64,000 nucleotides of DNA from UTCHB3 sp964531325 (GCA_964531325.1 CAZHCW010000008.1:1-64000), one strand, 5' to 3'. Positions 35,052 through 44,476 are shown, counted from the first letter of the stretch. Numbers and translations: made by a program. The notes: generated by a model from the letters alone, not told the origin.

Positions 35052-37181
35052 TTAAAACCTGTAGCCCAAGGTTAAAGATGCAAAGGCATTTCTCGGCTCA
35101 CCCAATTCGTAAAATCTTCCGGAGGTGGAGTTGATATTCAGAAATGCTGCATATCTCTTATCCAAGATATTGTTTACACCGCCCGAAAGCAAGACATTAA
35201 AATGGTTCAGTTTTAGGTCGAGCCCAACAACAGAGTTGAGAATAGTATATGATGGATTGTTTTCTGTGTTGGCATCATCAACATACATATCAGAAATATG
35301 TGACACCGAAAGTTTCAGAAAACCGGTAAGGTCTTCGGTAATATTGTTTTGATATGATCCTGAAACATAGATATTATGTTTTGGAACCGACGGAACAACC
35401 TTACCCGTAAAATCCTTCTCCTCGGTTATAAAGTTACCCGAGTTGTCCAATTTAATTACCCGAGCCGCATACGAATCGTAACTAAAGTTGCTGTAGGTAT
35501 AAGCCACCTTAAGTGTAAATGCTTTTAGAATTGCAGTTTCAGCTCCCAATTCAAATCCTGTACGGTTGGTTTTGGCAGAGTTACGGTAGAATACACTTCC
35601 AAGCACTTCAAACGGCACAATCTCGTTATCGATCATGATATTAAAGAAAGTCCCCTCAAAAAAGAGGTAATTAAACAACCCGCTTGTGAAGATCAAGTTA
35701 CCTTTTACACCCAGATCAAAATTTTTCGTTTTTTGAGCCTCAAGATCGGGGTTGTAGAATTTACCCTGGTTTGAGCTGGTAGGGTAGTTGTCAAGTTCGT
35801 TTCCGGCGGGGGAATCAAATCCCAAACCGTAGGAAGTGTAGATTGAGAGATACGGGGTAAATTTGTAATTCAGAGCAACTTTAGGTGTAAAAGCGGTGTA
35901 AGCTTTTCTGTCATCCTGCGAACCAAGTATCCTGTTTTTTGCTGCAAATACAACATTGTCGTATCTACCCGTAAAAAGCAGCGCAAACTTATCGGGGATA
36001 AATTCAAATCTTTCCTGAATAAAAAATCCTGCATTTTGAATTGTTTCGTCATTAAGACTAACTAATACATCACCTTTCATCCCGTTTATATTGTTGTATT
36101 CTTCGATTGGTCCTGTTTGATATAGCAGATCACCACCTACTGAAAACATATTATTGAAGCCGGCAATTTTTGTGCGGTTGGTATAACGACCCGAGGCACC
36201 CAGTCCATATCGATTAAAAATTCTGATTGTCTTTTGTGCCCGTTCAAAATATTTAAGAGTGAAATAGCCCGTTACTTCAAGCTCATGAGCCTTGTTTCCA
36301 CCGGGATTTAATTCATACTTGATTCCAAACCGTCCTTTGTTTGAAAGGCGATAATAGTCGAAGTCTCTTTCGGTTTTGGCAGCTTGAAACGGATCGGCAT
36401 CAAACTCAGCTTTTTTTAACGATCCGGGAAGTTTTATTACGCCCGTTGCAGAGTAGCCGATGAGCGACAATTTGGAATTATCTGTTAGTTTTGTTTCGAG
36501 AACTGTGTTTAAGATGTTCCAAAAATCTTCGGAATGGGCGCGATATCCGGCAGAGTTATGATAATTGTAGGATACCATAAATTTAGTGTCACCCTCTTTA
36601 ATACCGAGTTTTAAACCGTTACGACGAAGACCAAACTCGCCAAACTCATTAAATTGTGTGATAAAAGAGGAAGGGAAATTGATTTCATTAATAAAGTTTA
36701 CAACTCCACCCGGAGCATTGGTATAGAGAGAAGAGGCACTTCCCTTTACGATCTCGATTGAACCAACGGAATTAAAGTCGATCGCTTCTATTCTGGTTTG
36801 CCCGTCGGGTTCCGATTCAGGAATTCCATCAAGCAGAATACGAACTCCCCTGATGCCCGAGTTTGAGCGACTTCCAAATCCTCTTATCGAAATTCTTACA
36901 TCGTGGTTTCCATAACGGGATTGCATAAAAAGCCCCGGAACACCGGAGAGAATATCATTAATCGCAGTTTTTTTGTCAAATTTGTATGAGCTGTTGTCAA
37001 TTCTGAAAACAGGGTATGGGATATCAATAATTTTTTCTCCCACTCTTGTGGCTGTGATTACCACATCATCAAGCTGATACTTGATGGTATCTTTTTCATC
37101 GGGTAGGTAGTTGTCTTTAACTTGTGCCGATACCTGACAAAAAGTAAGGATTAAACTGAAAAAAAAGAAGGCTTTTTTCAT
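35052..37181 (-). CDS. TonB-dependent outer-membrane receptor
   Basis: 709 residues. Signal peptide to VSAQ, then a TonB-box-like stretch (LDDVVITATRVGE at about 37-50), the plug domain (about 55-160: GLFMQSRYG, SIRGFGSRSNSGIRG, GSASSLYTNAPGG), and a beta-barrel of 22 predicted-type strands ending SLTLGYRF, with a terminal aromatic residue as required for barrel assembly. It lacks the N-terminal carboxypeptidase-like domain of SusC proteins and is closer to FecA/siderophore-type receptors. No SusD follows. Ligand unknown; ferric chelates or similar are the usual guess. A 10-bp perfect inverted repeat lies just before the ATG. Confidence 0.93.
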   Translation of the reverse strand: MKKAFFFFSLILTFCQVSAQVKDNYLPDEKDTIKYQLDDVVITATRVGEKIIDIPYPVFRIDNSSYKFDKKTAINDILSGVPGLFMQSRYGNHDVRISIRGFGSRSNSGIRGVRILLDGIPESEPDGQTRIEAIDFNSVGSIEIVKGSASSLYTNAPGGVVNFINEINFPSSFITQFNEFGEFGLRRNGLKLGIKEGDTKFMVSYNYHNSAGYRAHSEDFWNILNTVLETKLTDNSKLSLIGYSATGVIKLPGSLKKAEFDADPFQAAKTERDFDYYRLSNKGRFGIKYELNPGGNKAHELEVTGYFTLKYFERAQKTIRIFNRYGLGASGRYTNRTKIAGFNNMFSVGGDLLYQTGPIEEYNNINGMKGDVLVSLNDETIQNAGFFIQERFEFIPDKFALLFTGRYDNVVFAAKNRILGSQDDRKAYTAFTPKVALNYKFTPYLSIYTSYGLGFDSPAGNELDNYPTSSNQGKFYNPDLEAQKTKNFDLGVKGNLIFTSGLFNYLFFEGTFFNIMIDNEIVPFEVLGSVFYRNSAKTNRTGFELGAETAILKAFTLKVAYTYSNFSYDSYAARVIKLDNSGNFITEEKDFTGKVVPSVPKHNIYVSGSYQNNITEDLTGFLKLSVSHISDMYVDDANTENNPSYTILNSVVGLDLKLNHFNVLLSGGVNNILDKRYAAFLNINSTSGRFYELGEPRNAFASLTLGYRF

Positions 37182-37191
37182 TTTATTTTAC

Positions 37192-37222
37192 TTTCATAAA
37201 ATTAAATTTTGATTTTATGAAA
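37192..37222 (-). promoter_or_regulatory. Inverted repeat in the TonB receptor leader
   Basis: tttcataaaa (37192-37201) and ttttatgaaa (37213-37222) form a perfect 10-bp inverted repeat with an 11-base spacer. Its near edge is 11 bases before the receptor ATG, so it lies in the promoter-leader zone. It could be an operator for a dimeric repressor, such as a metal regulator, or a weak AT hairpin. The regulator is not identifiable. Confidence 0.4.
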
Positions 37223-37391
37223 TTACAAAAATATTTTGAGACAGTCCTTAAAACAGCGGCGAAAAGGGGGAATAAGCAACACAGAGGTATCACTATTTTG
37301 TATCATCTCAGGTGTAAATAAGTCTGTTTAATTATCTTTCAATCATTTTTCCTATATTTAGATAAGCATGAATTAAATTTCCCAAAAGAGA

Positions 37392-38636
37392 ATGAAAAAA
37401 CGCCTTCCATCAAAAACATCAAACTTCGCTACTCTGATAGATGAAAATTCTTTCTATGTTGACAAAACCGTCTTCATTAAAAAATTGGAATCGATAAGTG
37501 ATCGTTACCTGTTTTTTCTCCGTCCTCGCCGATTTGGGAAATCTTTGCTTCTCTCGATGCTTGGTCATTATTATGGGATACAACATGCTGAAAGATTTGA
37601 TGACCTGTTCGGCGGGTATTTTATTGGAGCACCAAACAATCAAACACCCCTTCGAAACAGCTACCACATTCTAAATTTTAACTTTAGCGGGATAAAGACT
37701 GACAAGGTTGATGAAGTTTTTTTACACTTTACGAATGAGATTAGTGGAGCTGTAAAACTTTTTATCACAAAATACAACCTGTTTACAGAGGTCGAGACTG
37801 CCGACATCTTCTCCCACAACGATGCCAACTCAATCTTGAGAAGTTTGTTTTTTAAACTTCAGGGTCTGCAACCCGGGATTAAAGTATATCTTTTTATAGA
37901 TGAATATGATCATTTCACAAATGAGCTGCTTGCATTTAACAGAGAACATTTTAGCGAAATAGTGTCTCAGAATGGCTGGATGCGTAAGTTTTTTGAAGTT
38001 ATTAAACAATTTATGGGCGAAGGAGTAATTGACCGTTTTTTTGCTACAGGTGTTACTCCCGTTACTCTCGATAGTATGACCAGCGGATTTAATGTCTCAA
38101 AAAACTTAACTCTTGATGCCAGATTTCACAATATGGCAGGATTTACAGAGACTGAAGTTCAAAATCTGATAACCGCAACGGGTGGCGAAACGGTTCTCCT
38201 GGAGATTGAAAACCTGGTGAATGATATTCGTGAGTGGTATAATGGCAGTAAATTCTCGGTTGAGACTGTTCAGAAATTGTATAACCCTCAAATACTCATT
38301 AACTTCCTCGATTACTTTTATGCTTTTGGTAAATATCCCGCCGAAATGTACGATCCATCTGTCGCCTCTGACTATCTAAAAATTAAAAATCAGTTAAGTA
38401 TCCTGAAACCTAAAGAAGCGAATGAAGTTATTTCAGAGATAATTGAAAATGAAAAGATTACCGACAGGATTACTCTCCAATATAATCTTGAAAACAAATT
38501 CTCGAGAACTGATCTTATTTCTCTACTTTTTTATAATGGACTTCTAACCATTAATGGTGCGGAGGGAAGCATTATGGAATATGTAATTCCAAATTATGTT
38601 GTGAAAACGATATTTGAAAAACTTTCGCGGCTTTAA
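37392..38636 (+). CDS. AAA-ATPase-like protein (PF09820 type), lacking the usual nuclease domain
   Basis: 414 residues. Features of the family: the N-terminal FATLIDENSFYVDKTVFI, Walker A-type RPRRFGKSLLLSML (about 42-55), Walker B-type YLFIDEYDHF (about 167), and the sensor region FFATGVTPVTLDS. Family members are normally about 520 residues with a C-terminal PD-(D/E)XK nuclease domain (PDDEXK_9). This one stops after YVIPNYVVKTIFEKLSRL, exactly where that domain begins, so it is a truncated form. These are expanded families in Bacteroidota with a suspected mobile or defence role. An HNH-nuclease remnant follows directly downstream. Confidence 0.8.
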   Translation: MKKRLPSKTSNFATLIDENSFYVDKTVFIKKLESISDRYLFFLRPRRFGKSLLLSMLGHYYGIQHAERFDDLFGGYFIGAPNNQTPLRNSYHILNFNFSGIKTDKVDEVFLHFTNEISGAVKLFITKYNLFTEVETADIFSHNDANSILRSLFFKLQGLQPGIKVYLFIDEYDHFTNELLAFNREHFSEIVSQNGWMRKFFEVIKQFMGEGVIDRFFATGVTPVTLDSMTSGFNVSKNLTLDARFHNMAGFTETEVQNLITATGGETVLLEIENLVNDIREWYNGSKFSVETVQKLYNPQILINFLDYFYAFGKYPAEMYDPSVASDYLKIKNQLSILKPKEANEVISEIIENEKITDRITLQYNLENKFSRTDLISLLFYNGLLTINGAEGSIMEYVIPNYVVKTIFEKLSRL

Positions 38637-38686
38637 ATAAAGCAGTTTTGATTTTCTCCCCGGAATTAATCTGATCATAGGTATAA

Positions 38687-38890
38687 GGGGTCAAAGAAAT
38701 ATTAAGGACCCAATTGTTGATTGAACAGTTTTATATCTGTTGCTATACCGGACTGAGATTATCCGAGAAGAATAATCATATTGAACATTTGATTCCTCAG
38801 AAAGATAGCAGAGATCGAGGCAAGCCAGAGGAAACTGTTGATTACAAAAATATGGTCGTTTGCGATAACAGGTACCCCCCCATCATTTAG
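38687..38890 (+). pseudogene. Remnant of an HNH endonuclease (TIGR02646/PtuB-like)
   Basis: An open stretch of 67 codons without its own start. It encodes EILRTQLLIEQFYICCYTGL, then NNHIEHLIPQKD and VDYKNMVVCDN. The HIEHL(I)PQ and the preceding and following cysteines are those of the HNH nuclease family that includes PtuB of the Septu system. The N and C termini are missing: a stop at 38684-38686 precedes it, and its end runs into the convergent gene at 38883. It reads as a decayed fragment. Confidence 0.65.
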
Positions 38891-40928
38891 TCATTACAAA
38901 TTTTCCCGTTAAACGACTGAGATTCCCATCCACCGAAACATTTTCGATCGTATAGAAATAGATTCCGGAAGCTTTGCCCGACATATTCAGGTGGATTTCA
39001 TGGGTGCCTCGTTCTGTGATACCGGGTATCAAGGTCGTTATAAGCTCCCCGCAGGAATCATAAACTTTTAGTGAAACAGTACCCGAAACAGGCATGTTAT
39101 ATCGTATAACGGTCTCAGGATTAAATGGATTTGGGTAATTCCCAAACAATTCAAATGAAAGGGTGTTCAACTCAACTTCAACAGGTTTTGAGTAGTGGTT
39201 TGTACCATCAAAATCGATCTGATTCAATCGATATTGAACGGGACCTGATAAATTTAACGGTGAATTGTCGGTGAATTGGTAAGTTTTTGTTGAGGTCGTG
39301 GTACCTGATCCAACAACTGAACCAATCTCTTTCCATGTTTCACCTGTGAGTGGTCGCCTTTCAACCCGGAACTCCTTACTATTGGTCTCTGATGAAGTTG
39401 ACCAGTTAAGCAAAACGACACGACCGGCAACCTCAGCAGAAAATGAAATCAGTTCTACAGGTACCGGTTCTAATTGATTAAGAAATACAACTATCGGGGT
39501 TCGGGCTGTGCCAACTGCGAGATCCAGCATACCATTTCCGTCAACATCGCCATAGGTGATTGAATTCAGTGATGAAGCACCGATATAAGTCCATGTTGGT
39601 GTTGTCGGAAGGCTTCCGCCATTATTGATAAACAATTCCACTCTTGGCGGACTGAAACTAACCGTCGATAAGTCGGGGTAGCCGTCATTGTTTACATCGT
39701 TAAATATCAGTTCCTGAACACCGGGTGTAGGGGTGTGGGTTGAGGTCCAGATTGGTGAAGTGCCGAGTGTACCGGCGGTGTTTTTGTATAAAACATCCGG
39801 ATTACCATTTCCACCAATTGCAAAGTCCATATAACCATCAAGATCATAGTCTGCCCATGCACAACCTTTTTGTGAGATTGTGTTTCCAACATTCCAGAAT
39901 GGATTTCCTGAAATTCCTCCTTCAAAATTTAGATAAACCCCCGAAGCAAAGTTCACCCACTTGGCTGCTCCCACATCTCCCTTTTTAATATAAGAATAAT
40001 CCACAATCACAGATGCCCCCTGTGGAAGTATTCCACCAATGGAAACAAAAGCTCCAACTGGATCGGAACAATAATTTAGAACCGGAACCCCGCCAACAGT
40101 AACTGAATGAATTTTATATGTTGGAGTTTTTGAGAGGTGAAAAGCACCCTTCCCCGATTCCGAAATAGTAAAAGTTTCCTGAACCCGAGTAAGGTCGCTG
40201 TTGTCCAAATCGGTAAAAGCTACCGAATTTGTGATCATCATGTCACTTGAAGTGTAAGTAGGGGTGGAAGTGAAACCGGTTCCCTGGTTTACATAGTAAA
40301 ATATTGGTTTATATGGATCGGAAGTGTTCCCTTGATTCCCCACTGCAAGATCAAGCAACCCATCACCATTGATGTCGTTGAAAGCCGTGCCCACCGTCCA
40401 TGCCTGCCCGATGAAGGTGAAAGAAGGAGAAGTAGGAACGCCGGTGCCGGTATTTAGATAAATTGTTGAAGGGGCATACCCCCCATCGCCATTCCCTGAA
40501 AAGAGGTCGGGTTTACCGTCATTGTTGATATCGGCCCATTTAATGTCGGTGGTAGAGCGGGAATCATCTGAGAACCATGCCGGGTTCACCGTTAAAACTC
40601 CGTTGTCGTTTCTGAAGATCATGTTATTATATTCGGGGATTGGAGGGAAAGATTGACTGAAGTAACACCCCGCTGCAAGATCAAGATCGCCATCCATGTC
40701 ATAGTCACCAAAAGCAAGTCCACCAATCTGTCGTTCAAGTCCCGCCGTCCAATCTGGTGTTGTTCCGAAGGGAGCGGTGGTGGTTGTGATTACAAAAGGC
40801 TTAAATTCACTATCTAATCGGGAAACCATACTTTTCCCATCGGGGCTGATATCAGTGTATTTTACCTGTTCTTGAGCGATGAGAAAAAAACAGGAGACAG
40901 TTACAAAAAACAGTAATCTTGATAACAT
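38883..40928 (-). CDS. Secreted FG-GAP/VCBS repeat protein with T9SS tail
   Basis: 681 residues with a signal peptide (to about LIAQ). Repeated calcium-binding blade motifs run through residues 70-480: DYDMDGDLDLAAG, DINNDGKPDLFSG, DINGDGLLDLAVG, DYDLDGYMDFAIG, DVNNDGYPDLS and DVDGNGMLDLAVG, so an integrin-like beta-propeller is expected. A fibronectin-like linker (VELISFSAEVAGRVVLLNWS) and a sorting domain (NYPNPFNPETV) follow. Such proteins are surface-exposed and often adhesive or substrate-binding. Its last codons overlap the HNH remnant on the other strand. Confidence 0.9.
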   Translation of the reverse strand: MLSRLLFFVTVSCFFLIAQEQVKYTDISPDGKSMVSRLDSEFKPFVITTTTAPFGTTPDWTAGLERQIGGLAFGDYDMDGDLDLAAGCYFSQSFPPIPEYNNMIFRNDNGVLTVNPAWFSDDSRSTTDIKWADINNDGKPDLFSGNGDGGYAPSTIYLNTGTGVPTSPSFTFIGQAWTVGTAFNDINGDGLLDLAVGNQGNTSDPYKPIFYYVNQGTGFTSTPTYTSSDMMITNSVAFTDLDNSDLTRVQETFTISESGKGAFHLSKTPTYKIHSVTVGGVPVLNYCSDPVGAFVSIGGILPQGASVIVDYSYIKKGDVGAAKWVNFASGVYLNFEGGISGNPFWNVGNTISQKGCAWADYDLDGYMDFAIGGNGNPDVLYKNTAGTLGTSPIWTSTHTPTPGVQELIFNDVNNDGYPDLSTVSFSPPRVELFINNGGSLPTTPTWTYIGASSLNSITYGDVDGNGMLDLAVGTARTPIVVFLNQLEPVPVELISFSAEVAGRVVLLNWSTSSETNSKEFRVERRPLTGETWKEIGSVVGSGTTTSTKTYQFTDNSPLNLSGPVQYRLNQIDFDGTNHYSKPVEVELNTLSFELFGNYPNPFNPETVIRYNMPVSGTVSLKVYDSCGELITTLIPGITERGTHEIHLNMSGKASGIYFYTIENVSVDGNLSRLTGKFVMTK

Positions 40929-41003
40929 TTTTTACTCCAAAAAGTTTAGACGCTGATGTTATAAAATACATAAAGTTGGGGAATAAATTATCGGGTTGGG
41001 GAG

Positions 41004-41042
41004 TTAAACCACAGAGCACACAGAGGACACAGAGGGGAAATT
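41004..41042. repeat. Second copy of the 'ccacagagcacac' repeat
   Basis: accacagagcacacagagga continuing with cacagaggggaaatt, nearly identical to 34950-34983. It is intergenic, upstream-side of the gene at 38883 and downstream of that at 41118. Confidence 0.85.
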
Positions 41043-41117
41043 AAAAGTATGTGAGTGAAAATTCGATTTCGATTTCATTTTACATGGATACAAAAAATTC
41101 AAATTGAAAATTATGAT

Positions 41118-42356
41118 TTACAAATTAATCCCCAACTGAACATTAAGGAGGAAACGCCATCTTTTTTGGATCGGAAAAAATGGGGTCACTTCCAATCCTG
41201 CACTTATACTTTTCATGAAGTCGATTCCAAGAGATTCAGTCATTTCTGCGAGGTTAAGGAAGAGGGAAAGAGCAAAACCTCCCCGACCGATATCCACATC
41301 CAAAGGTGAGTTTACGCCAAATGTACCTATTCCCAAATTTAAAGGGAATCTTTTCCCGGTTTTTTGACTTACAAGATAAAAACGGATCATTGCACTTGTA
41401 TTCCCGTACTCTAAAGGGTCATCCGCTTGAGTGTCGTAGAGAACTTTTGGTATTCCCAGTGCAAATCCAACCTCTATTGAGGGACCACGCACGTGAAAAA
41501 ACCTGGTATAAACATTAAAGCGGTCGTAACCGCCAATTTTTATGGAATAATCAGGCTCAATGGTTACTCTAACAACAGACCAGTCAGGAAGTGAATCGAT
41601 ATTCAAATGAACTTCTTCAAACTCATCGGGGTTGATGGCAGCATACTCGCCGTAAGCATTCCGGTATTGTCTTAACATCGCCAAATCACGGTTGGGATCT
41701 TCGTCATTTCTGAATGTAAGAACTCTTCTTTCGATGGTATTCTGCGCTGTTCCATCTCTTAGTGTAACTGTTGTTCTTATGGTAATAAACTGGGGACCCA
41801 CTCCATGTGGGATACTGTCTCTATTAAAAACGACTTTAAGGTCTCTAATCTGATCTCTTCGAAGGGTAACGGCAGAGCCGATATCCTTCCCGCCGTCATC
41901 GGGACTTATACTGACAAATCGTTCAAGTTTTTCGATTTTATGATGTTCTTCCACATTCAGGATACAATCACTTTCGAAATAGAACATTCTGCCCTGGTTG
42001 TCCCTCGCTCTTAATCGGATTCTGTAGGGTCCCGGTCTGGATAACATGGGGATTATTGCAATAAACGAAGTATCACTCAACGCAATGATTGAAATCCCGT
42101 CCATTACGATCACCGGCACAACTTCCATAAGTGGCGCTTTTAATTTACCTCTAAGCAAAATTTTAACGGTCTCACCCGGGTAGTAAACAGGTTTATCAAC
42201 CGTTAATATTACAATTTCATCTTCATAATAGGATCTTATAAGGGTAGGATATTCCTGCTGTGCAAAAACTGTAATTGTAAACAGAAACCAGAGGGAGATT
42301 ATCAGCCGGGGGAGTGAATTGATTCCATTGGCAATTGGTTTAAAAACATATCGCAT
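41118..42356 (-). CDS. Secreted two-part protein: Ig-like N terminus, outer-membrane-like C terminus
   Basis: 412 residues with an N-terminal signal sequence that follows a 20-residue leader (LPRLIISLWFLFTITVFAQ). Residues about 45-140 read as an Ig-like domain with the alpha-2-macroglobulin/MG2-like motif VDKPVYYPGETVKILLRG. The C-terminal 150 residues alternate in beta-barrel fashion (GPSIEVGFALGIPKVLY, WRFLLNVQLGINL). No known family is evident to me. The MG2-like motif suggests a surface or polymer-binding role, by inference. It lies 29 bases after the AI-2E-type permease gene on the same strand. Confidence 0.6.
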   Translation of the reverse strand: MRYVFKPIANGINSLPRLIISLWFLFTITVFAQQEYPTLIRSYYEDEIVILTVDKPVYYPGETVKILLRGKLKAPLMEVVPVIVMDGISIIALSDTSFIAIIPMLSRPGPYRIRLRARDNQGRMFYFESDCILNVEEHHKIEKLERFVSISPDDGGKDIGSAVTLRRDQIRDLKVVFNRDSIPHGVGPQFITIRTTVTLRDGTAQNTIERRVLTFRNDEDPNRDLAMLRQYRNAYGEYAAINPDEFEEVHLNIDSLPDWSVVRVTIEPDYSIKIGGYDRFNVYTRFFHVRGPSIEVGFALGIPKVLYDTQADDPLEYGNTSAMIRFYLVSQKTGKRFPLNLGIGTFGVNSPLDVDIGRGGFALSLFLNLAEMTESLGIDFMKSISAGLEVTPFFPIQKRWRFLLNVQLGINL

Positions 42357-42385
42357 AATTGGTTGACCTGATTTTCAACTGAGTT

Positions 42386-43492
42386 TCAACGCTGGTCATG
42401 AGGAGTTGCTTTCTTGCGAGGTCGCTTAAATATTTCAACCGGGATTCTGAACTCTTTGGTATCCTCTGATCCCAGCAGGATTGCAATCCACCTTGTTTTT
42501 TCACTGCTTTCAAAAGCAAACTTCATGGTTATAGTAAGAGGGATGCAAAGTATAGCTCCGGCTAAACCGAGTAAACTGCCCCAAAAAATCAACGATAAAA
42601 AAACCACAAGGGTGGAAAGATTTAAATTTTTGCCCATCAGCCGGGGTTCGATCATATTACCAATGATAAACCCGATTACGATATTACCGAGGATAACAAG
42701 CGTGGCAGCCCACGGTCCAAGTTGAATAAGTGCGAGAAGAGCAGCCGGAATCGCAGATAAAAAGGCTCCAACATTTGGAATATAATGTAAAAGGAAAGCC
42801 AAAAAGCCCCATAACACAGGAAATTGCACATCCAGAATGTACATCCACACACCAACCAGAATACCTGCGGCAAGATTGATCATGGTTTTTAACACCATAA
42901 ATCGTTTCATGTCAACAACAAACTTTGTAAACTGGGGGAATGCCTGTTTAGGATCACCAAGTATTGCCCGGAGTTTAATTGGGAAACTTGAAACTTCAAG
43001 AAGGATAAATGTTACGGTAAGCAAGATTAAGATGAGATCGGATAATACTGTGCTCATGCCGGTTAAAAGATCAGCGGTAAGCCCCATTATCTTGTCAGGA
43101 TTAAAATAGTCCATGACATATCCATCCTCAACAATAATTCCCTTGGTTGCCAGATATTTGGTCATATCAACAAGTCTGTTTCCAAGATCTTTTTGAAGTT
43201 GAGGCAATTCTGTCACAAATCCATTTATTGAGGTCCCGATTTGAGCGGTTATCAACAAAATAACAACGACCATTGCAGATACAACGATTAATACCGCGAG
43301 GAGTGAGGGTACTTTCTTCTCTTTTAACCATAATAAAGGAGGTGCTCCCAATAGTGCAATAAAAATTGAGATAAGAAAGAGCACCACCACCGACTGTGCA
43401 AGGCTGAGCCCGACTATTATAATTACGAGCGAAGCTGCAACCACCAGAAACCTGGTTGGTCCTATTTTGGAGCTGTCATTACCCGGGTCCAT
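42386..43492 (-). CDS. AI-2E family transporter (PF01594, UPF0118 permease)
   Basis: 368 residues with seven to eight membrane segments. Features of the family are the paired N-terminal helices (FLVVAASLVIIIVGLSLAQS, LFLISIFIALLGAPPLLWL), the central soluble loop (about 95-165), and FLAFLLHYIPNVGAFLSAIPA with the conserved proline, followed by IEPRLMGKNLNLSTLVVFLSL near the end. Members are inner-membrane exporters, some moving sodium or quorum-signal molecules; substrate unproven here. It follows the 49-residue membrane protein (43504) by 11 bases, probably one transcript. Confidence 0.92.
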   Translation of the reverse strand: MDPGNDSSKIGPTRFLVVAASLVIIIVGLSLAQSVVVLFLISIFIALLGAPPLLWLKEKKVPSLLAVLIVVSAMVVVILLITAQIGTSINGFVTELPQLQKDLGNRLVDMTKYLATKGIIVEDGYVMDYFNPDKIMGLTADLLTGMSTVLSDLILILLTVTFILLEVSSFPIKLRAILGDPKQAFPQFTKFVVDMKRFMVLKTMINLAAGILVGVWMYILDVQFPVLWGFLAFLLHYIPNVGAFLSAIPAALLALIQLGPWAATLVILGNIVIGFIIGNMIEPRLMGKNLNLSTLVVFLSLIFWGSLLGLAGAILCIPLTITMKFAFESSEKTRWIAILLGSEDTKEFRIPVEIFKRPRKKATPHDQR

Positions 43493-43503
43493 ATTTAGAT
43501 CTG

Positions 43504-43653
43504 TCAGCCGAGTCTACGCCCCGTGATAACTCTTACGAGGAACATAACTATTGCTATTACAAGCAGAATATGAATAAAGCCACCCATTGTGTATGAGGTG
43601 ACAAAACCGAGTAACCATAAAACGATTAGCAAAACTGCTATTGTGTAAAACAT
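43504..43653 (-). CDS. lmo0937-family small membrane protein
   Basis: 49 residues. Two hydrophobic segments, MFYTIAVLLIVLWLLGFV and GGFIHILLVIAIVMFLV, end in RVITGRRLG. This hairpin with TSYTMGG between helices is the signature of the lmo0937/DUF5670 family, often induced by envelope or general stress (family knowledge). The ATG at 43653 follows GAGAGTACAAC, with GAG as the only ribosome-site-like bases. It is too short for most gene callers. One of the five shared upstream motifs (43736-43754) lies 82 bases before the ATG. The AI-2E gene follows on the same strand. Confidence 0.85.
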   Translation of the reverse strand: MFYTIAVLLIVLWLLGFVTSYTMGGFIHILLVIAIVMFLVRVITGRRLG

Positions 43654-43735
43654 GTTGTACTCTCTTTTAAATAAGATTTTGATAAAATTCTTCGATACAA
43701 ATTGGGATTAAAACCGGTCGGAAACAATAAATCAG

Positions 43736-43754
43736 AAGGATGAAAAAGGGATTA
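43736..43754 (-). promoter_or_regulatory. Shared regulatory motif, copy 1
   Basis: aaggatgaaaaagggatta on the plus strand, 82 bases before the lmo0937-type gene. Five such sites exist (here, 46656, 52818, 55677, 56531) with consensus AAGGAT(T)GAAAANNGGAYTA, each preceded by ACAAT. Read on the gene strand it is TARTCCNNTTTTC(A)ATCCTT. Confidence 0.7.
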
Positions 43755-43776
43755 CATCTTATGGATTAAGGGTTAG

Positions 43777-44403
43777 TTATATAAAATTAACCAGTGTAAC
43801 AAGTGCAACCACCCCTGTGAGTATGATTAAAAGTCCGGCTATTCTGTTTACCCATTTAAGACCTGTCATGTCAAACTTTTTTCTGAACAGGGTAACACCC
43901 ATGGTAAGAACCACGAACCACAAAGCAGAACCCACAAGTACACCTGCAACAAGAGTAGTAGCTGAAAGCAGACTCATACCATCCCCAAATCCAAAAGCAG
44001 CAAAAACTGCGAGGAATGAAAATATAGTAAGCGGATTGGTGAGAGTTAAAAAGACTGTGTAAATAAACGACCCTGCGAGGCTGTCTTTGTCAGCGGGAAT
44101 TGACGGGTCTTTTGGCAGAGTAAGGTAAGTCTTTATGCCAATGTAGAGAAGGATTGATCCACCAATAAGTTGTATCCAAAACTGTTGTTCCAGGATGAGA
44201 TCCGAGATCATTGTAAGTCCAAAAGCTGCTATGCAAGCGTATAACATATCTGCGGTAGCTGCTCCAAGTCCAATAACAAAGCCATGCATCTTCCCCTCAG
44301 TCAGGGTCTTACGAACACAAATTATTCCGATTGGGCCAATTGGCAGAGCCATCGCAAAACCAATAATAAGTCCTTTTAAGAACAGGGTTATTTCAGCTAT
44401 CAT
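43777..44403 (-). CDS. LysE family exporter
   Basis: 208 residues from the ATG at 44403. The frame continues upstream to 44493, but those 30 residues are translated from a 29-base perfect palindrome and from intergenic DNA, whereas LysE proteins begin with the hydrophobic FLKGLIIGFAMALPIGPIG seen right after this ATG. Six membrane segments are predicted. The conserved GPIGIICVRKTL, the TADMLYACIAAFG stretch and NPLTIFSFLAVFA are family features. LysE/RhtB proteins export amino acids or related metabolites across the inner membrane. It lies downstream of the OmpA gene on the same strand. Confidence 0.9.
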   Translation of the reverse strand: MIAEITLFLKGLIIGFAMALPIGPIGIICVRKTLTEGKMHGFVIGLGAATADMLYACIAAFGLTMISDLILEQQFWIQLIGGSILLYIGIKTYLTLPKDPSIPADKDSLAGSFIYTVFLTLTNPLTIFSFLAVFAAFGFGDGMSLLSATTLVAGVLVGSALWFVVLTMGVTLFRKKFDMTGLKWVNRIAGLLIILTGVVALVTLVNFI

Positions 44404-44447
44404 TTCTTTATTCAACCAAAAATTTTTGTATGGAACACTTAATACGA

Positions 44448-44476
44448 CAGAAGCGGCAGGAGTCCTGCCGCTTCTG
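44448..44476 (-). terminator. 29-base perfect palindrome after the OmpA gene
   Basis: cagaagcggcagga-g-tcctgccgcttctg is a 14-bp stem with a one-base centre. It lies 33 bases past the stop of the OmpA/TSP3 gene and before the LysE gene, so a transcription stop or mRNA-processing role is likely. There is no clear U-run after it (tgtcgtattaag), so it may act as an mRNA-stability stem and not as an intrinsic terminator. Confidence 0.5.
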
